Shown: piece after piece, positions 16,946 to 27,474 of the stretch
Layout: each line of letters starts with the position of its first letter
Numbering within the stretch: position 1 is the first letter of the stretch
Assembly (NCBI GenBank): GCA_902767135.1
Contig: CACXGE010000153.1
Coordinates: 1-55,405 of the forward strand
DNA: 55,405 nucleotides
Reading direction: 5' to 3'
DNA from: an uncultured Lachnospiraceae bacterium
Lineage (GTDB): Bacteria; Bacillota; Clostridia; Lachnospirales; Lachnospiraceae
Made by a program: the position numbers and the translations under genes
The notes under the pieces: model-generated
What the model was told of the DNA's origin: nothing
Database searches by the model: none
The model's input: the letters and a program-made list of their open reading frames with translations, nothing else

Positions 16946-18331
16946 TTATTTATTTGAAAGGTATTCATGAATACCCTTAGCTGCAGCTTTTCCAGCTCCC
17001 ATGGCAAGAATAACGGTTGCAGCACCTGTGACAGCATCTCCACCAGCAAATACACCTGGTTTTGTGGTTGCACCGTTGTCTTCGTTTGCAACGATACACT
17101 GCCATTTATTCACATCCAGTCCTTTTGTGGTTGAAGAAATCAAAGGATTTGGAGCGGTTCCCAAAGCCATAATCACAGTATCTAATTCTAATTCGTATTC
17201 GGAGCCTTCCATCACCTGTGGTCTTCTACGTCCGGATTCATCCGGCTCTCCAAGCTCCATCTTGACACACTTCATGCCTTTAACCCAACCGTTTTCATCT
17301 ACCATGATTTCTGTTGGATTGGTAAGTAAATCAAAGATAACGCCCTCTTCTTTTGCATGGTGTACTTCTTCCACACGGGCTGGAAGTTCTTCTTCACTAC
17401 GGCGGTACACAATATGGGTTTCTGCGCCAAGTCTCAATGCAGTTCTTGCAGCGTCCATTGCAACGTTACCACCACCGATAACAGCTACCTTCTTTCCCTT
17501 AGAAATTGGTGTGTCGTATCCTTCTATAAATGCTTTCATCAAATTGTTTCTTGTAAGGAATTCATTTGCAGAGAATACACCGTTTGCATTTTCACCAGGG
17601 ATTCCCATAAACTTAGGAAGTCCCGCACCGGAACCTACGAATACAGCTTCAAAGCCTTCTTCTTCCATAAGTTCATCTATTGTAATTGATTTACCAATGA
17701 TAACATTGGTTTCAATTTTAACGCCTAAAGACTTTACATTTTCAATTTCGGCTTTTACAACCTTATCTTTTGGTAAACGGAATTCAGGAATACCATATAC
17801 CAAAACTCCACCTGCTTCATGTAACGCTTCAAAAATAGTAACGTCATAACCAAGTTTTGCCAAATCTCCTGCACAGGTAAGACCTGCAGGACCAGAACCG
17901 ATGACTGCCACTTTTTTGCCTAGCTTTTCTTTTGCAGGTTCTGGCTTAATTCCAGATTCTCTGGCGTAATCAGCTACAAAACGCTCTAACTTACCGATAG
18001 AAACCGCATCTCCCTTAATTCCACGGATACATTTTCCTTCGCACTGGCTTTCCTGTGGACATACACGACCACATACCGCTGGAAGTGCAGAAGATTCACC
18101 GATAATTTTGAAGGCTTCTGCCATATTTCCTTCTTTTACCTGTTCAATAAAACTAGGAATATCGATAGAAACAGGACATCCCTTTACACACTGTGCATTC
18201 TTACAGTTGATACATCTGCTGGCTTCTTCCATAGCCTCTTCTTTTGTATATCCAAGACATACTTCCTCGAAATTTTTGTTTCGCACATCTGCTTCCTGTT
18301 CACTTACAGGAATTCTCTTCATAACGTCCAT
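16946..18331 (-). CDS. nfnB: NfnB subunit: NADPH-binding flavoprotein (GltA-type)
   Basis: 461 residues. Annotated by homology as the small subunit of glutamate synthase, but its pairing with the upstream SudB-like gene identifies it as NfnB of the electron-bifurcating NADH-dependent ferredoxin:NADP oxidoreductase. An N-terminal region binds two [4Fe-4S] clusters (CINCKNAQCVKGCP and CGRVCPQESQCEGKC). Two Rossmann folds follow: VIGSGPAGLTCAGDLAKLG for FAD at about residue 144 and VIGGGNVAMDAARTALRLG for NADPH at about 285, and the C-terminal GVFAGGDAVTGAATV closes the FAD site. The start codon overlaps the nfnA stop by one base. Confidence 0.93.
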   Translation of the reverse strand: MDVMKRIPVSEQEADVRNKNFEEVCLGYTKEEAMEEASRCINCKNAQCVKGCPVSIDIPSFIEQVKEGNMAEAFKIIGESSALPAVCGRVCPQESQCEGKCIRGIKGDAVSIGKLERFVADYARESGIKPEPAKEKLGKKVAVIGSGPAGLTCAGDLAKLGYDVTIFEALHEAGGVLVYGIPEFRLPKDKVVKAEIENVKSLGVKIETNVIIGKSITIDELMEEEGFEAVFVGSGAGLPKFMGIPGENANGVFSANEFLTRNNLMKAFIEGYDTPISKGKKVAVIGGGNVAMDAARTALRLGAETHIVYRRSEEELPARVEEVHHAKEEGVIFDLLTNPTEIMVDENGWVKGMKCVKMELGEPDESGRRRPQVMEGSEYELELDTVIMALGTAPNPLISSTTKGLDVNKWQCIVANEDNGATTKPGVFAGGDAVTGAATVILAMGAGKAAAKGIHEYLSNK

Positions 18332-19221
18332 TATTTGTCACCTCCGCAGTTTCCACATCCACCGTGATGAGTATCTCCTTCACGGACTTTTAAAATTGCC
18401 CGTCCTTCTTCTGTTTTATACATCTGCTGACGCTTCATAGCTTCATCAAAATTAACTTTATGTCCATCAAATTCTGGTCCATCTACGCAGGCAAATTTTA
18501 CCTCACCACCAACGGTCACACGACAAGCGCCACACATTCCAGTACCGTCAACCATAATAGGATTTAAGCTGACAACGGTTGGAATATTTAATTCTTTGGT
18601 CAAAAGTGTAACAAATTTCATCATAATCATTGGACCAATGGCAATACAAACATCGTATGTTTTTTTCTCTATTTCTACAAGATTTTTGATGACTTCTGTT
18701 ACAAGACCCTTGAAGCCAAAGGAACCATCGTCTGTTGCCACGTACAAATTACCTGCAACAGCTTCCATTTCTTTCTGAAGAATCAGCATATCCTTTGTCT
18801 TGGCACCAACGATAACATCCGCATCAATACCATTTTCATGCAACCATTTCACCTGTGGGTATACAGGAGCTGTACCAACTCCACCTGCCACAAATAAAAT
18901 TTTCTTTTTCTTTAAATCATCCTTGGATTCTTCCACTAATTCAGAAGCTCGTCCTAAAGGACCTACAAAATCGGTAAAATAGTCTCCTGTTTCTAACATA
19001 GCCATGCGCTCTGTAGATGCACCTACAATCTGAAAAACAATGGTAACTTCTCCAGTGTTTCTGTTATAATCGCAGATAGTTAAAGGAATTCTTTCCCCTT
19101 TTTCATCCATTTTCACGATTACGAACTGACCAGGTTGGCAAGATCTTGCTACCATAGGTGCTTCCACCACCATAAGGTAAATCTTATCGGCCAGTTTCTC
19201 CTTTGCGTTAATCTTATACAT
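18331..19221 (-). CDS. nfnA: NfnA subunit: FAD/NAD-binding, [2Fe-2S] protein
   Basis: 296 residues of the ferredoxin-NADP reductase superfamily (PyrK/SudB-like). It has an N-terminal FAD-binding barrel (IPLTICDY), an NAD-binding half with AGGVGTAPVYPQVKWL, and a C-terminal cysteine cluster for the [2Fe-2S] centre starting with GTGMCGACRV and FACVDGPEF. It forms the NAD-side module of the Nfn complex, linking NADH and reduced ferredoxin to NADPH in the cytoplasm. The last residues form an extra His/Cys/Gly tail (HHGGCGNCGGDK). The gene leads a two-gene operon from a TTGAAA-N17-TATGAT promoter, with AGGAGG before the ATG. Confidence 0.92.
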   Translation of the reverse strand: MYKINAKEKLADKIYLMVVEAPMVARSCQPGQFVIVKMDEKGERIPLTICDYNRNTGEVTIVFQIVGASTERMAMLETGDYFTDFVGPLGRASELVEESKDDLKKKKILFVAGGVGTAPVYPQVKWLHENGIDADVIVGAKTKDMLILQKEMEAVAGNLYVATDDGSFGFKGLVTEVIKNLVEIEKKTYDVCIAIGPMIMMKFVTLLTKELNIPTVVSLNPIMVDGTGMCGACRVTVGGEVKFACVDGPEFDGHKVNFDEAMKRQQMYKTEEGRAILKVREGDTHHGGCGNCGGDK

Positions 19222-19266
19222 AGTTATCCTCCTAATGTCGCTTTAGCGACTGTATTCAACATTACA

Positions 19267-19295
19267 ATCATAAGCTATTGGTGTTTTTTTTTCAA
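19267..19295 (-). promoter_or_regulatory. Promoter of nfnAB
   Basis: On the minus strand TTGAAA (19290-19295) and TATGAT (19267-19272) are 17 bp apart. A short GTCGC/GCGAC hairpin (19238-19251) lies in the leader. I could not see a clear Rex operator here, although NADH balance would make one plausible. Confidence 0.65.
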
Positions 19296-19358
19296 CAAGT
19301 AATTTAAGTAATTTGCAAAAATCCCTGAAAAATCATTTTTAGATAGGGTCGAAAATAC

Positions 19359-20771
19359 TTAATAGGGAGCTGCAAAGCTGTATACACCATCAGAAGATGA
19401 TGTGGCTTTTGAAATTTCTTCAATATTTTCAGCGTTTACAGCATATTTGTAATCCGTATATTCTATGGTGCCATCGGCATTGATAAACCGCACATTTACC
19501 AGATAATAGATATTACCGTTAATCATAGTTGCCTCATCACAATTCAAGGCAAAATTTCCTTCTCTCCCCAACACATGGCCTTCCAGGTCATAGGTCTGTC
19601 CTGAGGCGAACATCATGTTGCGCACGGAGGAGATAGCTTCCGGAGCTTCATAGGTAGTCTGAAGGTTTAGCTCATACTCCTTTGTGATAATATCACTGGT
19701 TTTCCCGTTGCTTCCAATTACAATACAGCGAAAAGTAAAACGACCTAAACGCATTGGAATTGGATGGGTATATTTAAGAGAATTTTTTGTGGGCTCCGAA
19801 CCGTCTAAAGTATAATATGCAGCATTACTTACTGCAAATTCCACCAGAATATCGGTTGGTTCCTGATAGCTTCCACTATCTGGAAATACAGAAGCCATCG
19901 AGGGAACTTCTAATTTAATATGATAGTTCTCATCTAACTCATCACTGATGATTCCCTTGGTATTCACGGCAATGGCACGCAGATGGTATTCTCCCTCTTC
20001 CAATGTGATGGGTTTGATATATGTGGGACTGTTTAAGGTTGGTTCGTTGCCATCAATGGTATAGTGGATGGTTTCTTTTTTGGGAACCTTCAATACCAAA
20101 GTTAATCCATTCTCATAGGTACCACCAGATAAATTTACTGAAGGGGTGATTGCCAGGTAATCAGAAAACGCATTTAAAATATCATCGTTGGAACAATGAT
20201 CTAACAATACCTTAATCTCTTGTAAATTTCCTTGTTTTTTGTAAAGGTTAATCAGACTACGGTAGTTATCTACATTTGCCTGTTCACGTTTAATTGCTGT
20301 CAGATAACAATCCTCCGCTAAAGCATACTCCTTTTGCTGGGTAAAAATATCTGCCATAGAGACACATATATCGGTTCGATTTTTATCCAATGTCAACGCC
20401 TTCTCATAATACAAAAGAGCTTCGTCATTTATGCCTTTGTGAGCATACTCCAATGCCTTTGTAAACTGATATTCATAGGAGTTCATATGCTTCATGCGAT
20501 TTCCGATGAGGAAACCCAGAATCAGTATGATCATCCCAGCCACTGCACAAAATGCTACCGCTTTATTTTTGGCGATATGAAACTTCTTTTGATCTTCTAA
20601 ATCATTTTCCCGGTAATTTCCAAATTCTTCCCGGACAATTTTTTCTAAGGTAATGGCAATTCGTTCTTCCAGCTCAGGGTTGTAATCCGGCACTATTTGA
20701 ACTCCATGGCCACATTTTTCACAATACAGTTTTCCTTCTGCTATTTCAGCACCACATTTCTCACACTGCAT
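19359..20771 (-). CDS. Zinc-ribbon, TPR and chitobiase C-terminal-domain membrane protein
   Basis: 470 residues. Four cysteines in CEKC and CEKC at residues 3-20 form a zinc ribbon. One transmembrane helix (about 70-90) separates it from an outer part with TPR-like helices (about 95-195). Two beta domains of the chitobiase/beta-hexosaminidase C-terminal type follow (YTIDGNEPTLNSPTYIKPIT and YTLDGSEPTKNSLKYTHPIP), near residues 235 and 325. A C-terminal domain of about 90 residues is unassigned. No catalytic domain is seen; it looks like a binding or scaffold protein with a cytosolic zinc ribbon. It ends the ftsK-fhs-folD operon, 61 bp after folD. The function is unknown. Confidence 0.75.
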   Translation of the reverse strand: MQCEKCGAEIAEGKLYCEKCGHGVQIVPDYNPELEERIAITLEKIVREEFGNYRENDLEDQKKFHIAKNKAVAFCAVAGMIILILGFLIGNRMKHMNSYEYQFTKALEYAHKGINDEALLYYEKALTLDKNRTDICVSMADIFTQQKEYALAEDCYLTAIKREQANVDNYRSLINLYKKQGNLQEIKVLLDHCSNDDILNAFSDYLAITPSVNLSGGTYENGLTLVLKVPKKETIHYTIDGNEPTLNSPTYIKPITLEEGEYHLRAIAVNTKGIISDELDENYHIKLEVPSMASVFPDSGSYQEPTDILVEFAVSNAAYYTLDGSEPTKNSLKYTHPIPMRLGRFTFRCIVIGSNGKTSDIITKEYELNLQTTYEAPEAISSVRNMMFASGQTYDLEGHVLGREGNFALNCDEATMINGNIYYLVNVRFINADGTIEYTDYKYAVNAENIEEISKATSSSDGVYSFAAPY

Positions 20772-20832
20772 TTATTGCCCCTCTTTTCAATTTATCGTTT
20801 TATGATTCCTTCCTGTGCCCCATTACTATAAC

Positions 20833-21669
20833 TTATGCCATAGTGGATACACAGTTATGCATCAGCATTGCGATTGTCATAGGACCAACTCCACCTGGAA
20901 CCGGTGTAATGGCACTTACATGTTCTACTACATCATCAAAGTCTACATCTCCACAAAGCTTGTTTTCAGCATTTCTGTGGATGCCTACATCAATGACAAC
21001 TGCGCCTTCTTTCACATAGGATGAATCAATCATTTTTGGTTTTCCTACAGCTACCACAAGAATATCTGCGCGTTTTGTCACCTGACGTAAATCTGCGGTT
21101 TTGGAATGTGCAATGGTAACTGTTCCATTCTCACGTAGCAATAAAAGAGCCATTGGTTTGCCAACAATGTTGCTTCTTCCTATGACAACGCATTCCTTAC
21201 CGGCAATTTCAATACCGGAACGCTTTAGTAATTCTATAATTCCAGCAGGGGTGCAGGAAACAAAACCCTTCTGACCGATGGTAAGTGCACCTACACTTTG
21301 TGGATGGAAACCATCCACGTCTTTCTGGGGTGAAATTGCCTGTATTACTTTTTCTTCGTCAATGTGTTTTGGTAAGGGAAGCTGTACAAGAATCCCGTTT
21401 ACCTTGTCATCTTTATTCAATTTGTCAATCTGTACTAATAATTCATTTTCTGTAATCGCTTCAGGCAGATGAAATTCTAAAGACTCAATTCCAATGTATT
21501 CGCAAGCCTTTTTCTTGTTGTTTACGTACACACTGGATGCCGGATCTTCTCCAACCTGAATCACAGCCAACGCGGCTGTCTTTCCCTGTGCCTTGTAAGC
21601 AGCAACTTTCTCTTTCAGTTCATCCTTTATCTCTTTTGAAATTTTCTTTCCATCAATTAATTGAGCCAT
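20833..21669 (-). CDS. folD: Bifunctional methylenetetrahydrofolate dehydrogenase/cyclohydrolase
   Basis: 278 residues. It interconverts 5,10-methylene-, methenyl- and 10-formyl-tetrahydrofolate with NADP. The substrate-site [14 protein letters not shown] carries the catalytic Lys; DGFHP and [18 protein letters not shown] mark the Rossmann part; [18 protein letters not shown] is the C-terminal FolD signature. It lies 95 bp downstream of the formate-tetrahydrofolate ligase on the same strand, so the pair makes and uses formyl folate in one-carbon metabolism. Confidence 0.96.
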   Translation of the reverse strand: MAQLIDGKKISKEIKDELKEKVAAYKAQGKTAALAVIQVGEDPASSVYVNNKKKACEYIGIESLEFHLPEAITENELLVQIDKLNKDDKVNGILVQLPLPKHIDEEKVIQAISPQKDVDGFHPQSVGALTIGQKGFVSCTPAGIIELLKRSGIEIAGKECVVIGRSNIVGKPMALLLLRENGTVTIAHSKTADLRQVTKRADILVVAVGKPKMIDSSYVKEGAVVIDVGIHRNAENKLCGDVDFDDVVEHVSAITPVPGGVGPMTIAMLMHNCVSTMA

Positions 21670-21764
21670 GATATCTCATCCTTTCTATTAAGTCCATTAA
21701 GTCTGTAAGTATATTAGTAACAGTTCAGCAGTTAGTTTTTGCTTTAAATTTGCTTCGACTCCCT

Positions 21765-23435
21765 TTAGAACAATCCTGTGATTACTCCGTTTTCATCTAC
21801 ATCTATGTTGTTGGCAGCAGGTACTTTTGGAAGTCCAGGCATTGTCATGATAGATCCTGTAATCACAACAACAAAGCCTGCGCCTGCATTTACATAGACC
21901 TCTCGGATATTCAATGTGAACCCTTCCGGACGTCCAAGTTTGGTCTGGTCATCGGATAAAGAATACTGTGTTTTTGCCATACATACCGGTAAAGAACCAA
22001 ATCCTAAATCTTCAATATTCTTTAATGCCTTTGCAGCTGCTGGAGCAAAGCTTACATCTTTCGCTCCATAAATTTCAGTAGCAATCTTTTCTACTTTTTC
22101 TTTCAAAGATAAAGAATCCTGGTATAGCGGGGTAAAATTACTTTCTTTTGTCTCTAAAGTCTCGATTACCTTCTTTGCCAATTCGATTCCGCCATCTCCA
22201 CCATGTTCCCAAACCTGGGCTAAGGCAAATTCACATCCACGTTCTTCACAGAAATGCTTGATAAAATCTGTTTCAGCCTGGGTATCTGTAATAAATGAGT
22301 TTAATGTGACAACAACAGGCACTTTATATTTTTGAAGATTTTCAATATGTTTCTCCAGGTTGACAATTCCCTTCTTTAAAGCATCCAAATTTTCATTGTT
22401 CAAATCGGCCTTTGCAACTCCACCATTGTATTTTAAAGCACGAACTGTCGCAACTAATACTACTGCATCAGGTTTTAAATCTGATTTACGACACTTGATA
22501 TCGAAAAACTTTTCAGCACCTAAGTCAGCACCAAATCCTGCTTCTGTTACCACAATATCAGCTAATTTCAATGCTGTCTTAGTTGCACGGACACTGTTAC
22601 ATCCATGTGCAATATTTGCAAATGGTCCACCATGTACAATGGCTGGTGTATGCTCTAAGGTTTGAATTACGTTTGGCTTTAAAGCATCTTTTAATAATGC
22701 TGCCATAGCACCTACCGCATTCAAATCACTTGCGGTAACTGGTTTGCCTTCTCTTGTGTAGGCAACAATAATTTTCCCTAATCTTTCCTTTAAATCTTTC
22801 ATGTCATTAGCTAAGCATAAAATAGCCATGATTTCGGAGGCAACTGTGATTACAAAGTGGTCATCACGTACTACTCCGTCCAGTTTTCCTCCCAGTCCAA
22901 CAACAGTGTTTCGAAGAACACGGTCATTCATGTCCAGGCATCTTTTCCAAACAATCTGTCTTGTATCAATGCCAAGCTCATTTCCTTGCTGAATGTGATT
23001 GTCCATCAAGGCTGCCAGAAGATTGTTGGCAGAAGTAATGGCATGAAAATCTCCCGTGAAATGAAGATTAAGATCTTCCATTGGAACTACCTGGGAATAT
23101 CCACCGCCTGCGGCACCGCCCTTAATACCAAAACATGGTCCTAAAGAAGGCTCTCTCAATGCAATTACCGTTTTTTTATCAAGCTTGTTTAACGCCTGTC
23201 CAAGACCAACGGTAATTGTAGTTTTTCCTTCACCAGCCGGAGTGGGATTGATAGCAGTAACCAATACGAGTTTACCATCTTTTTTATCCTTTACTTTTGT
23301 CCAAAGTTCATCGGATAATTTTGCCTTGTATTTTCCATAGAGCTCAAGATCGTCAGCCTCAATATCAAAGGACTTTACAACCTCTGTAATTGGCAACATT
23401 TCTGCTTCCTGTGCAATCTGAATATCTGTCTTCAT
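21765..23435 (-). CDS. fhs: Formate-tetrahydrofolate ligase
   Basis: 556 residues, full length. It makes 10-formyl-tetrahydrofolate from formate, tetrahydrofolate and ATP, the entry of formate into one-carbon metabolism and the first methyl-branch step in acetogens. The P-loop is [15 protein letters not shown] (about 67-81); [20 protein letters not shown] and [20 protein letters not shown] are family signatures. GGAGGTAG precedes the ATG. It begins 26 bp after the ftsK stop and is followed by folD. No CODH/ACS genes are in the window, so acetogenesis cannot be claimed. Confidence 0.97.
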   Translation of the reverse strand: MKTDIQIAQEAEMLPITEVVKSFDIEADDLELYGKYKAKLSDELWTKVKDKKDGKLVLVTAINPTPAGEGKTTITVGLGQALNKLDKKTVIALREPSLGPCFGIKGGAAGGGYSQVVPMEDLNLHFTGDFHAITSANNLLAALMDNHIQQGNELGIDTRQIVWKRCLDMNDRVLRNTVVGLGGKLDGVVRDDHFVITVASEIMAILCLANDMKDLKERLGKIIVAYTREGKPVTASDLNAVGAMAALLKDALKPNVIQTLEHTPAIVHGGPFANIAHGCNSVRATKTALKLADIVVTEAGFGADLGAEKFFDIKCRKSDLKPDAVVLVATVRALKYNGGVAKADLNNENLDALKKGIVNLEKHIENLQKYKVPVVVTLNSFITDTQAETDFIKHFCEERGCEFALAQVWEHGGDGGIELAKKVIETLETKESNFTPLYQDSLSLKEKVEKIATEIYGAKDVSFAPAAAKALKNIEDLGFGSLPVCMAKTQYSLSDDQTKLGRPEGFTLNIREVYVNAGAGFVVVITGSIMTMPGLPKVPAANNIDVDENGVITGLF

Positions 23436-23461
23436 TTCTCTACCTCCATATAAAAAATATT

Positions 23462-26400
23462 TTAAAAGTATTCTTCTATGTACTGATCAAACTGTTCGTC
23501 TGACATTAATACCTTTCTCGGTTTTGTACCTTCTTCTTCGCCAACTACACCTGCATCATACAACTGTTCCATAATTCTGGATGCTCTGTTGTAACCTACC
23601 TTCAGCACACGTTGCAGTACACTGATGCTTGCCTTATTTTTTTCAATAATGCATCTTCCGGCCTTTTCAAATAGTTCATCATAGGCAGAATCATTTCCCG
23701 ATCCATTGGTGCCATCGGGACCAGACGATGCAGCCTTGGCTATTTTTTCTTCTATTTCCTGTGCTCCTGACATAGTCATTATATGATTGTTGTTGTCTTT
23801 GATAAAATTAACGGTATTGATTACCTCATTATCGGACACGAAAGCACATTGTACACGTACAGGTTTTTTGTAACCCTGTGGGAAAAATAACATATCTCCC
23901 TTTCCTAAAAGCTGTTCTGCACCATTCATATCCAAAATGGTTCGAGAATCCACCCCACTGGAAACAGCAAAGGCAATTCTTGATGGTACATTGGCTTTAA
24001 TGAGACCTGTGATAACATTAACACTAGGCCTTTGTGTGGCAATTACCAAATGGATACCTGCTGCACGGGCTTTCTGTGTCAAACGAACAATACTATTTTC
24101 CACATCCCCTGGTGCAACCATCATCAAATCTGCTAACTCGTCAATTATAATCACAAGTCTGCGGAATTTTTCCGGTTTTTCTCCTTTTATATCATCTGGC
24201 AATGCAGAGATTTTGTCGTTGTAAGCATTGATTTCCCGGGCACCTACCTGAGCAAACAGTTCATAGCGTCTATCCATTTCCTCACAAGCCCACTGCAAAG
24301 CAGCAGAAGCTTTCTTGGGATCTGTCACCACAGGTAACATCAAATGGGGAATTCCATTATAGACGCTAAGTTCTACTACTTTTGGATCCACCATGATAAA
24401 CTGGACTTCATCCGGCCGTGATTTGTATAAAATACTCATGATGATGGTATTTATACATACCGACTTACCGGAACCTGTTGCACCTGCAATTAATAAATGA
24501 GGCATTTTTCCAATATCTGCCACAATGCTTTTTCCAGCAATATCTTTGCCCGCCGCAAAGGCTAATTTGGATTTATGATCCTGAAATGCGGAATCTTCCA
24601 GCAAATCCCTTAACATAACAGCGGTACTCTCTTTATTTGGAATTTCTATGCCAATGGCCGCTTTTCCCGGAATAGGCGCTTCAATACGCATATCTGACAC
24701 AGCAAGGTTTAATTTCAGGTCATCTTGTAGGTTTACAATTTTACTTACTTTGACCCCCATTTCCGGCTGTATCTCAAATCTGGTCACCGCAGGGCCACAG
24801 CTTACGTTTGTTATTTTAACATTAACACCAAAGGTCTGTAAAGTCTGTTGTAATTTTTGTGCTGTAGACTCAAGAAAATCTTTGGATTGTCCTTTTTGTT
24901 TTTTGTCTCCTGATTTCAATATATCCAAAGGTGGGAAAATATACTCTGCCTCCTCTAGAGCAGTGGTTTCTTCCGCTTCCCACTCCTCCTCTACCTCTAT
25001 TGTGGATTTATATGGGGAATTCTGATATTCCTCCCCTTGAGGTTGGGATGGGGAAGTAGCACTTAATGTATCATGGAGAATTTTGGCGGCCTGGTCAAAA
25101 TCAGGCTCCTGAATCTCCTCCTCTTCTTCTGTGTGTGCCGACGGTTTCTCAATCTGCTCCTGTGAATTGATGCTTTCTATTCCAGGCATTCCCAACTGCT
25201 CTAGGGTTTCTTCCACGATTGGAATATTGTAATCAAAATCATCCGCCTCTGTGACATTAGTCTGTGGAGAATTGGTTGTGTTTTCCTGAAACTCAGGATT
25301 TTCTTCTGTCAATTCTTCTGGAATATGTTCTAATTGGTCAGCATTATCAGGTGCTGCCTCTTTTGTTATTTCCTCAGCAGATTTTTTCTGTTTCCTAGGT
25401 TCAGGCATTTCCATCTGCATTACCGGCACTGGTTCCATAATGTTCCAAATTGGCTCAGGCATATCGTTAGGAGTCTTTTGGGACGTATGGTTTAAAGTAA
25501 TATCTGGTTTTACAATGGGTTCGGGTGGTGGAACTATGACACGTTCCACAGGCTTCATAATGGAAACGGTTTCAAACATATCCACGTAACTGCCCTCTAA
25601 TGTCTGTTCTGCTATAGGGGCACCATCAATGGTGATTTCATGCATTAACTCAGGATTCTTCTCTTCCTTTTCTTTTGCTTTCTTCTCGTTGGCAAAAGAT
25701 ATATTAGCCACACCGGACACTTTTTTGTCCACTCGACGTTGTTGCCGTTGTGCCTGTCGTTCTCTGTTTTTTTCTATATGACGGTCTGCACTTACTCTGG
25801 CACTGCGATATACTTTCTTGCTGCCTTTTTTTACGCCGCCAATAAAGGAGCGCTGGGTAATTAGCACTGCGCAGATGATTGCCAGAATGATTACCACCAC
25901 AAATGCACCAATGGTACCAAATAAGGTGACAAAAAGCTTGGCAAACAATCCGCCAAGTAATCCACCTCCTGTTTTTTCGGACATGGAATATGTATATGTC
26001 TCAAGCACTTTCATGGCTTTCAAATCAGGTATAAGGACTAATTCAAAAAAAGTGCTTAGAACCATATAAGAAAGTATTGTGGCTGAAAGTTTCATCATTG
26101 CCCTGCGGTTTCCCTGATTGGAAATGTAAAATGCAGTACCCAAAAAAAGTAAAAATGGGAATAAATAACACATGATTCCAAACATTCCGAACAATACGCT
26201 ATTAAAAAACTTTCCTATTACGCCACCAACACCAAAGGTAGCTAACAACAATAGAATGGAAATTCCTAAAAGCAATAAAACCAAAACTTCTCCGGTAATG
26301 AAGCTTTCCGGTTCTGTTAATATTTCCGGTTCTACTACTTTCGTGGAGGTTTTGCTCTTTGTTGTTTTATTTCCAGCATTTGAATTTTTTCTGGTGCCGG

Positions 26401-26479
26401 AAGTTGTTGATTTTCTGGTACTATTATTTTTTTTCGTATCGGTTGTGCCAGAACTTTTTTTCGTTTCTGTGGTTGCCAC
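23462..26479 (-). CDS. ftsK: DNA translocase FtsK/SpoIIIE
   Basis: 1005 residues. The N-terminal region has four hydrophobic segments (about 60-205) after a Lys, Ser and Thr rich start. A long acidic Pro/Glu-rich linker (about 205-520) follows, then the motor: Walker A in [13 protein letters not shown] (about 668) and Walker B in [14 protein letters not shown] (about 781). A C-terminal winged helix ([20 protein letters not shown], about 940-1000) reads KOPS or SRS polarity sequences. It pumps chromosomal DNA through the division or sporulation septum. Start codon is GTG at 26479 behind a weak GGCGGGG site. Vegetative FtsK and sporulation SpoIIIE cannot be distinguished here. Confidence 0.95.
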   Translation of the reverse strand: MATTETKKSSGTTDTKKNNSTRKSTTSGTRKNSNAGNKTTKSKTSTKVVEPEILTEPESFITGEVLVLLLLGISILLLLATFGVGGVIGKFFNSVLFGMFGIMCYLFPFLLFLGTAFYISNQGNRRAMMKLSATILSYMVLSTFFELVLIPDLKAMKVLETYTYSMSEKTGGGLLGGLFAKLFVTLFGTIGAFVVVIILAIICAVLITQRSFIGGVKKGSKKVYRSARVSADRHIEKNRERQAQRQQRRVDKKVSGVANISFANEKKAKEKEEKNPELMHEITIDGAPIAEQTLEGSYVDMFETVSIMKPVERVIVPPPEPIVKPDITLNHTSQKTPNDMPEPIWNIMEPVPVMQMEMPEPRKQKKSAEEITKEAAPDNADQLEHIPEELTEENPEFQENTTNSPQTNVTEADDFDYNIPIVEETLEQLGMPGIESINSQEQIEKPSAHTEEEEEIQEPDFDQAAKILHDTLSATSPSQPQGEEYQNSPYKSTIEVEEEWEAEETTALEEAEYIFPPLDILKSGDKKQKGQSKDFLESTAQKLQQTLQTFGVNVKITNVSCGPAVTRFEIQPEMGVKVSKIVNLQDDLKLNLAVSDMRIEAPIPGKAAIGIEIPNKESTAVMLRDLLEDSAFQDHKSKLAFAAGKDIAGKSIVADIGKMPHLLIAGATGSGKSVCINTIIMSILYKSRPDEVQFIMVDPKVVELSVYNGIPHLMLPVVTDPKKASAALQWACEEMDRRYELFAQVGAREINAYNDKISALPDDIKGEKPEKFRRLVIIIDELADLMMVAPGDVENSIVRLTQKARAAGIHLVIATQRPSVNVITGLIKANVPSRIAFAVSSGVDSRTILDMNGAEQLLGKGDMLFFPQGYKKPVRVQCAFVSDNEVINTVNFIKDNNNHIMTMSGAQEIEEKIAKAASSGPDGTNGSGNDSAYDELFEKAGRCIIEKNKASISVLQRVLKVGYNRASRIMEQLYDAGVVGEEEGTKPRKVLMSDEQFDQYIEEYF

Positions 26480-26683
26480 GTCAAACCCCGCCTTTATTTT
26501 TATAGATTGTTAATTTTTTAACATATCTGTCCAAAATCACCACACAGATATATAACTTCCATTCCAACATTAAGACCACCACAAAGGTATTTTATGGAGA
26601 TTCTGATGGAAGAGACTAAATACATAGAATCATTTTAGCTAATATAATATAAAATGTCAAACAATTCTTTATTATTACTTGGA

Positions 26684-26714
26684 GTTACTGTGCACACAAG
26701 GTGTGTACAGTAAC
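26684..26714. repeat. 14 bp palindrome after the ClpP-like gene
   Basis: GTTACTGTGCACAC (26684-26697) and GTGTGTACAGTAAC (26701-26714) pair throughout with one G-U on the plus strand and a 3-base loop. The tips (GTTACTG/CAGTAAC) recall the palindromic repeat family, but the core differs. It may act as a terminator for the minus-strand ClpP-like gene. Confidence 0.6.
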
Positions 26715-26722
26715 TAACAGAC

Positions 26723-27355
26723 CTATAATGAACAGTTACACAATTCTTCTAATTTTGATACTGCCTGACAGATTCCTCCCACATCGTTTACAATTCCGGC
26801 TTCCACTGCTTCCTTCCCTACCAGTATGGTACCTAAATCTTTGGTGAGGATACCAGTATGCAACATCATTTGTTCAATGTCCTCACTTTTAGCCAGGCTG
26901 TGATTCTGAATAAAATCGATGATACGATCCTGTATCATTTTAAAGTATTCATAGGTTTGTGGTGCTCCAATAATGGTTCCGCTCATCCGTACCGGATGTA
27001 AAATCATAGTGCCTGTGGGAACAATAAAGGAATAGTCTGTTGCCACGGTGAGAGGAACCCCAATGGAGTGGCTGTCTCCAATGACAAGAGATACGGTAGG
27101 TTTTTTTATGGAAGCTATCATCTCTGCTAATGCAAGTCCTGCGGATACATCTCCTCCTACTGTGTTGATAAGAAACAAGACTCCTTTGATTTCATCATCA
27201 AAATTTATTTTTGCCAAGGCCGGCAATAAATGCTCATATTTGGTACTTTTGGTATTACCAGGCAAAACCTGATGTCCCTCGATTTCGCCAATGATAGTCA
27301 TTAGCATCAGATTTTCTTTTAATGCCCACTGGCCAAATTCTGAATTTGCATCCAT
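26723..27355 (-). CDS. ClpP-like (TepA/YmfB family) protease
   Basis: 210 residues from the ATG at 27355, which has GGGAGG upstream; the longer frame starts inside a terminator hairpin. It is a crotonase-fold serine peptidase: the oxyanion strand is FLINTVGGDVSAGLALAEMI, the nucleophile Ser is expected in GDSHSIGVPL, and the His is in MILHPVRMSG. This resembles B. subtilis TepA/YmfB, encoded next to ftsK there as well; the ftsK gene starts 243 bp away here. No AAA partner is encoded nearby. Its role, possibly signal-peptide degradation, is inferred. Confidence 0.85.
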   Translation of the reverse strand: MDANSEFGQWALKENLMLMTIIGEIEGHQVLPGNTKSTKYEHLLPALAKINFDDEIKGVLFLINTVGGDVSAGLALAEMIASIKKPTVSLVIGDSHSIGVPLTVATDYSFIVPTGTMILHPVRMSGTIIGAPQTYEYFKMIQDRIIDFIQNHSLAKSEDIEQMMLHTGILTKDLGTILVGKEAVEAGIVNDVGGICQAVSKLEELCNCSL

Positions 27356-27385
27356 AAGATCATCCTCCCATAATATATATATAAA

Positions 27386-27418
27386 TAAAAAGAACACTAA
27401 AGTCATTCTTTAGTGTTC
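27386..27418 (-). terminator. Terminator of the metY unit
   Basis: GAACACTAAAG (27392-27402) pairs with CTTTAGTGTTC (27408-27418), an 11 bp perfect stem. On the minus strand it is followed by TTTTTATTTATA. It ends the CFI-box/metY operon. Confidence 0.88.
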
Positions 27419-27474
27419 CAATGTTTTCATATTATATACTTTCCAGAAGATGAATGATTTTGTATCATTACTGC

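Noticed and set aside
17001..17849. Long plus-strand frame antisense to nfnB
   Set aside because: It lies wholly inside a gene with clear motifs; Ser/Thr/Pro-rich composition is typical of an antisense shadow.
27356..27406. Upstream start of the ClpP-like gene
   Set aside because: That start lies within the metY terminator hairpin; GGGAGG favours 27355.
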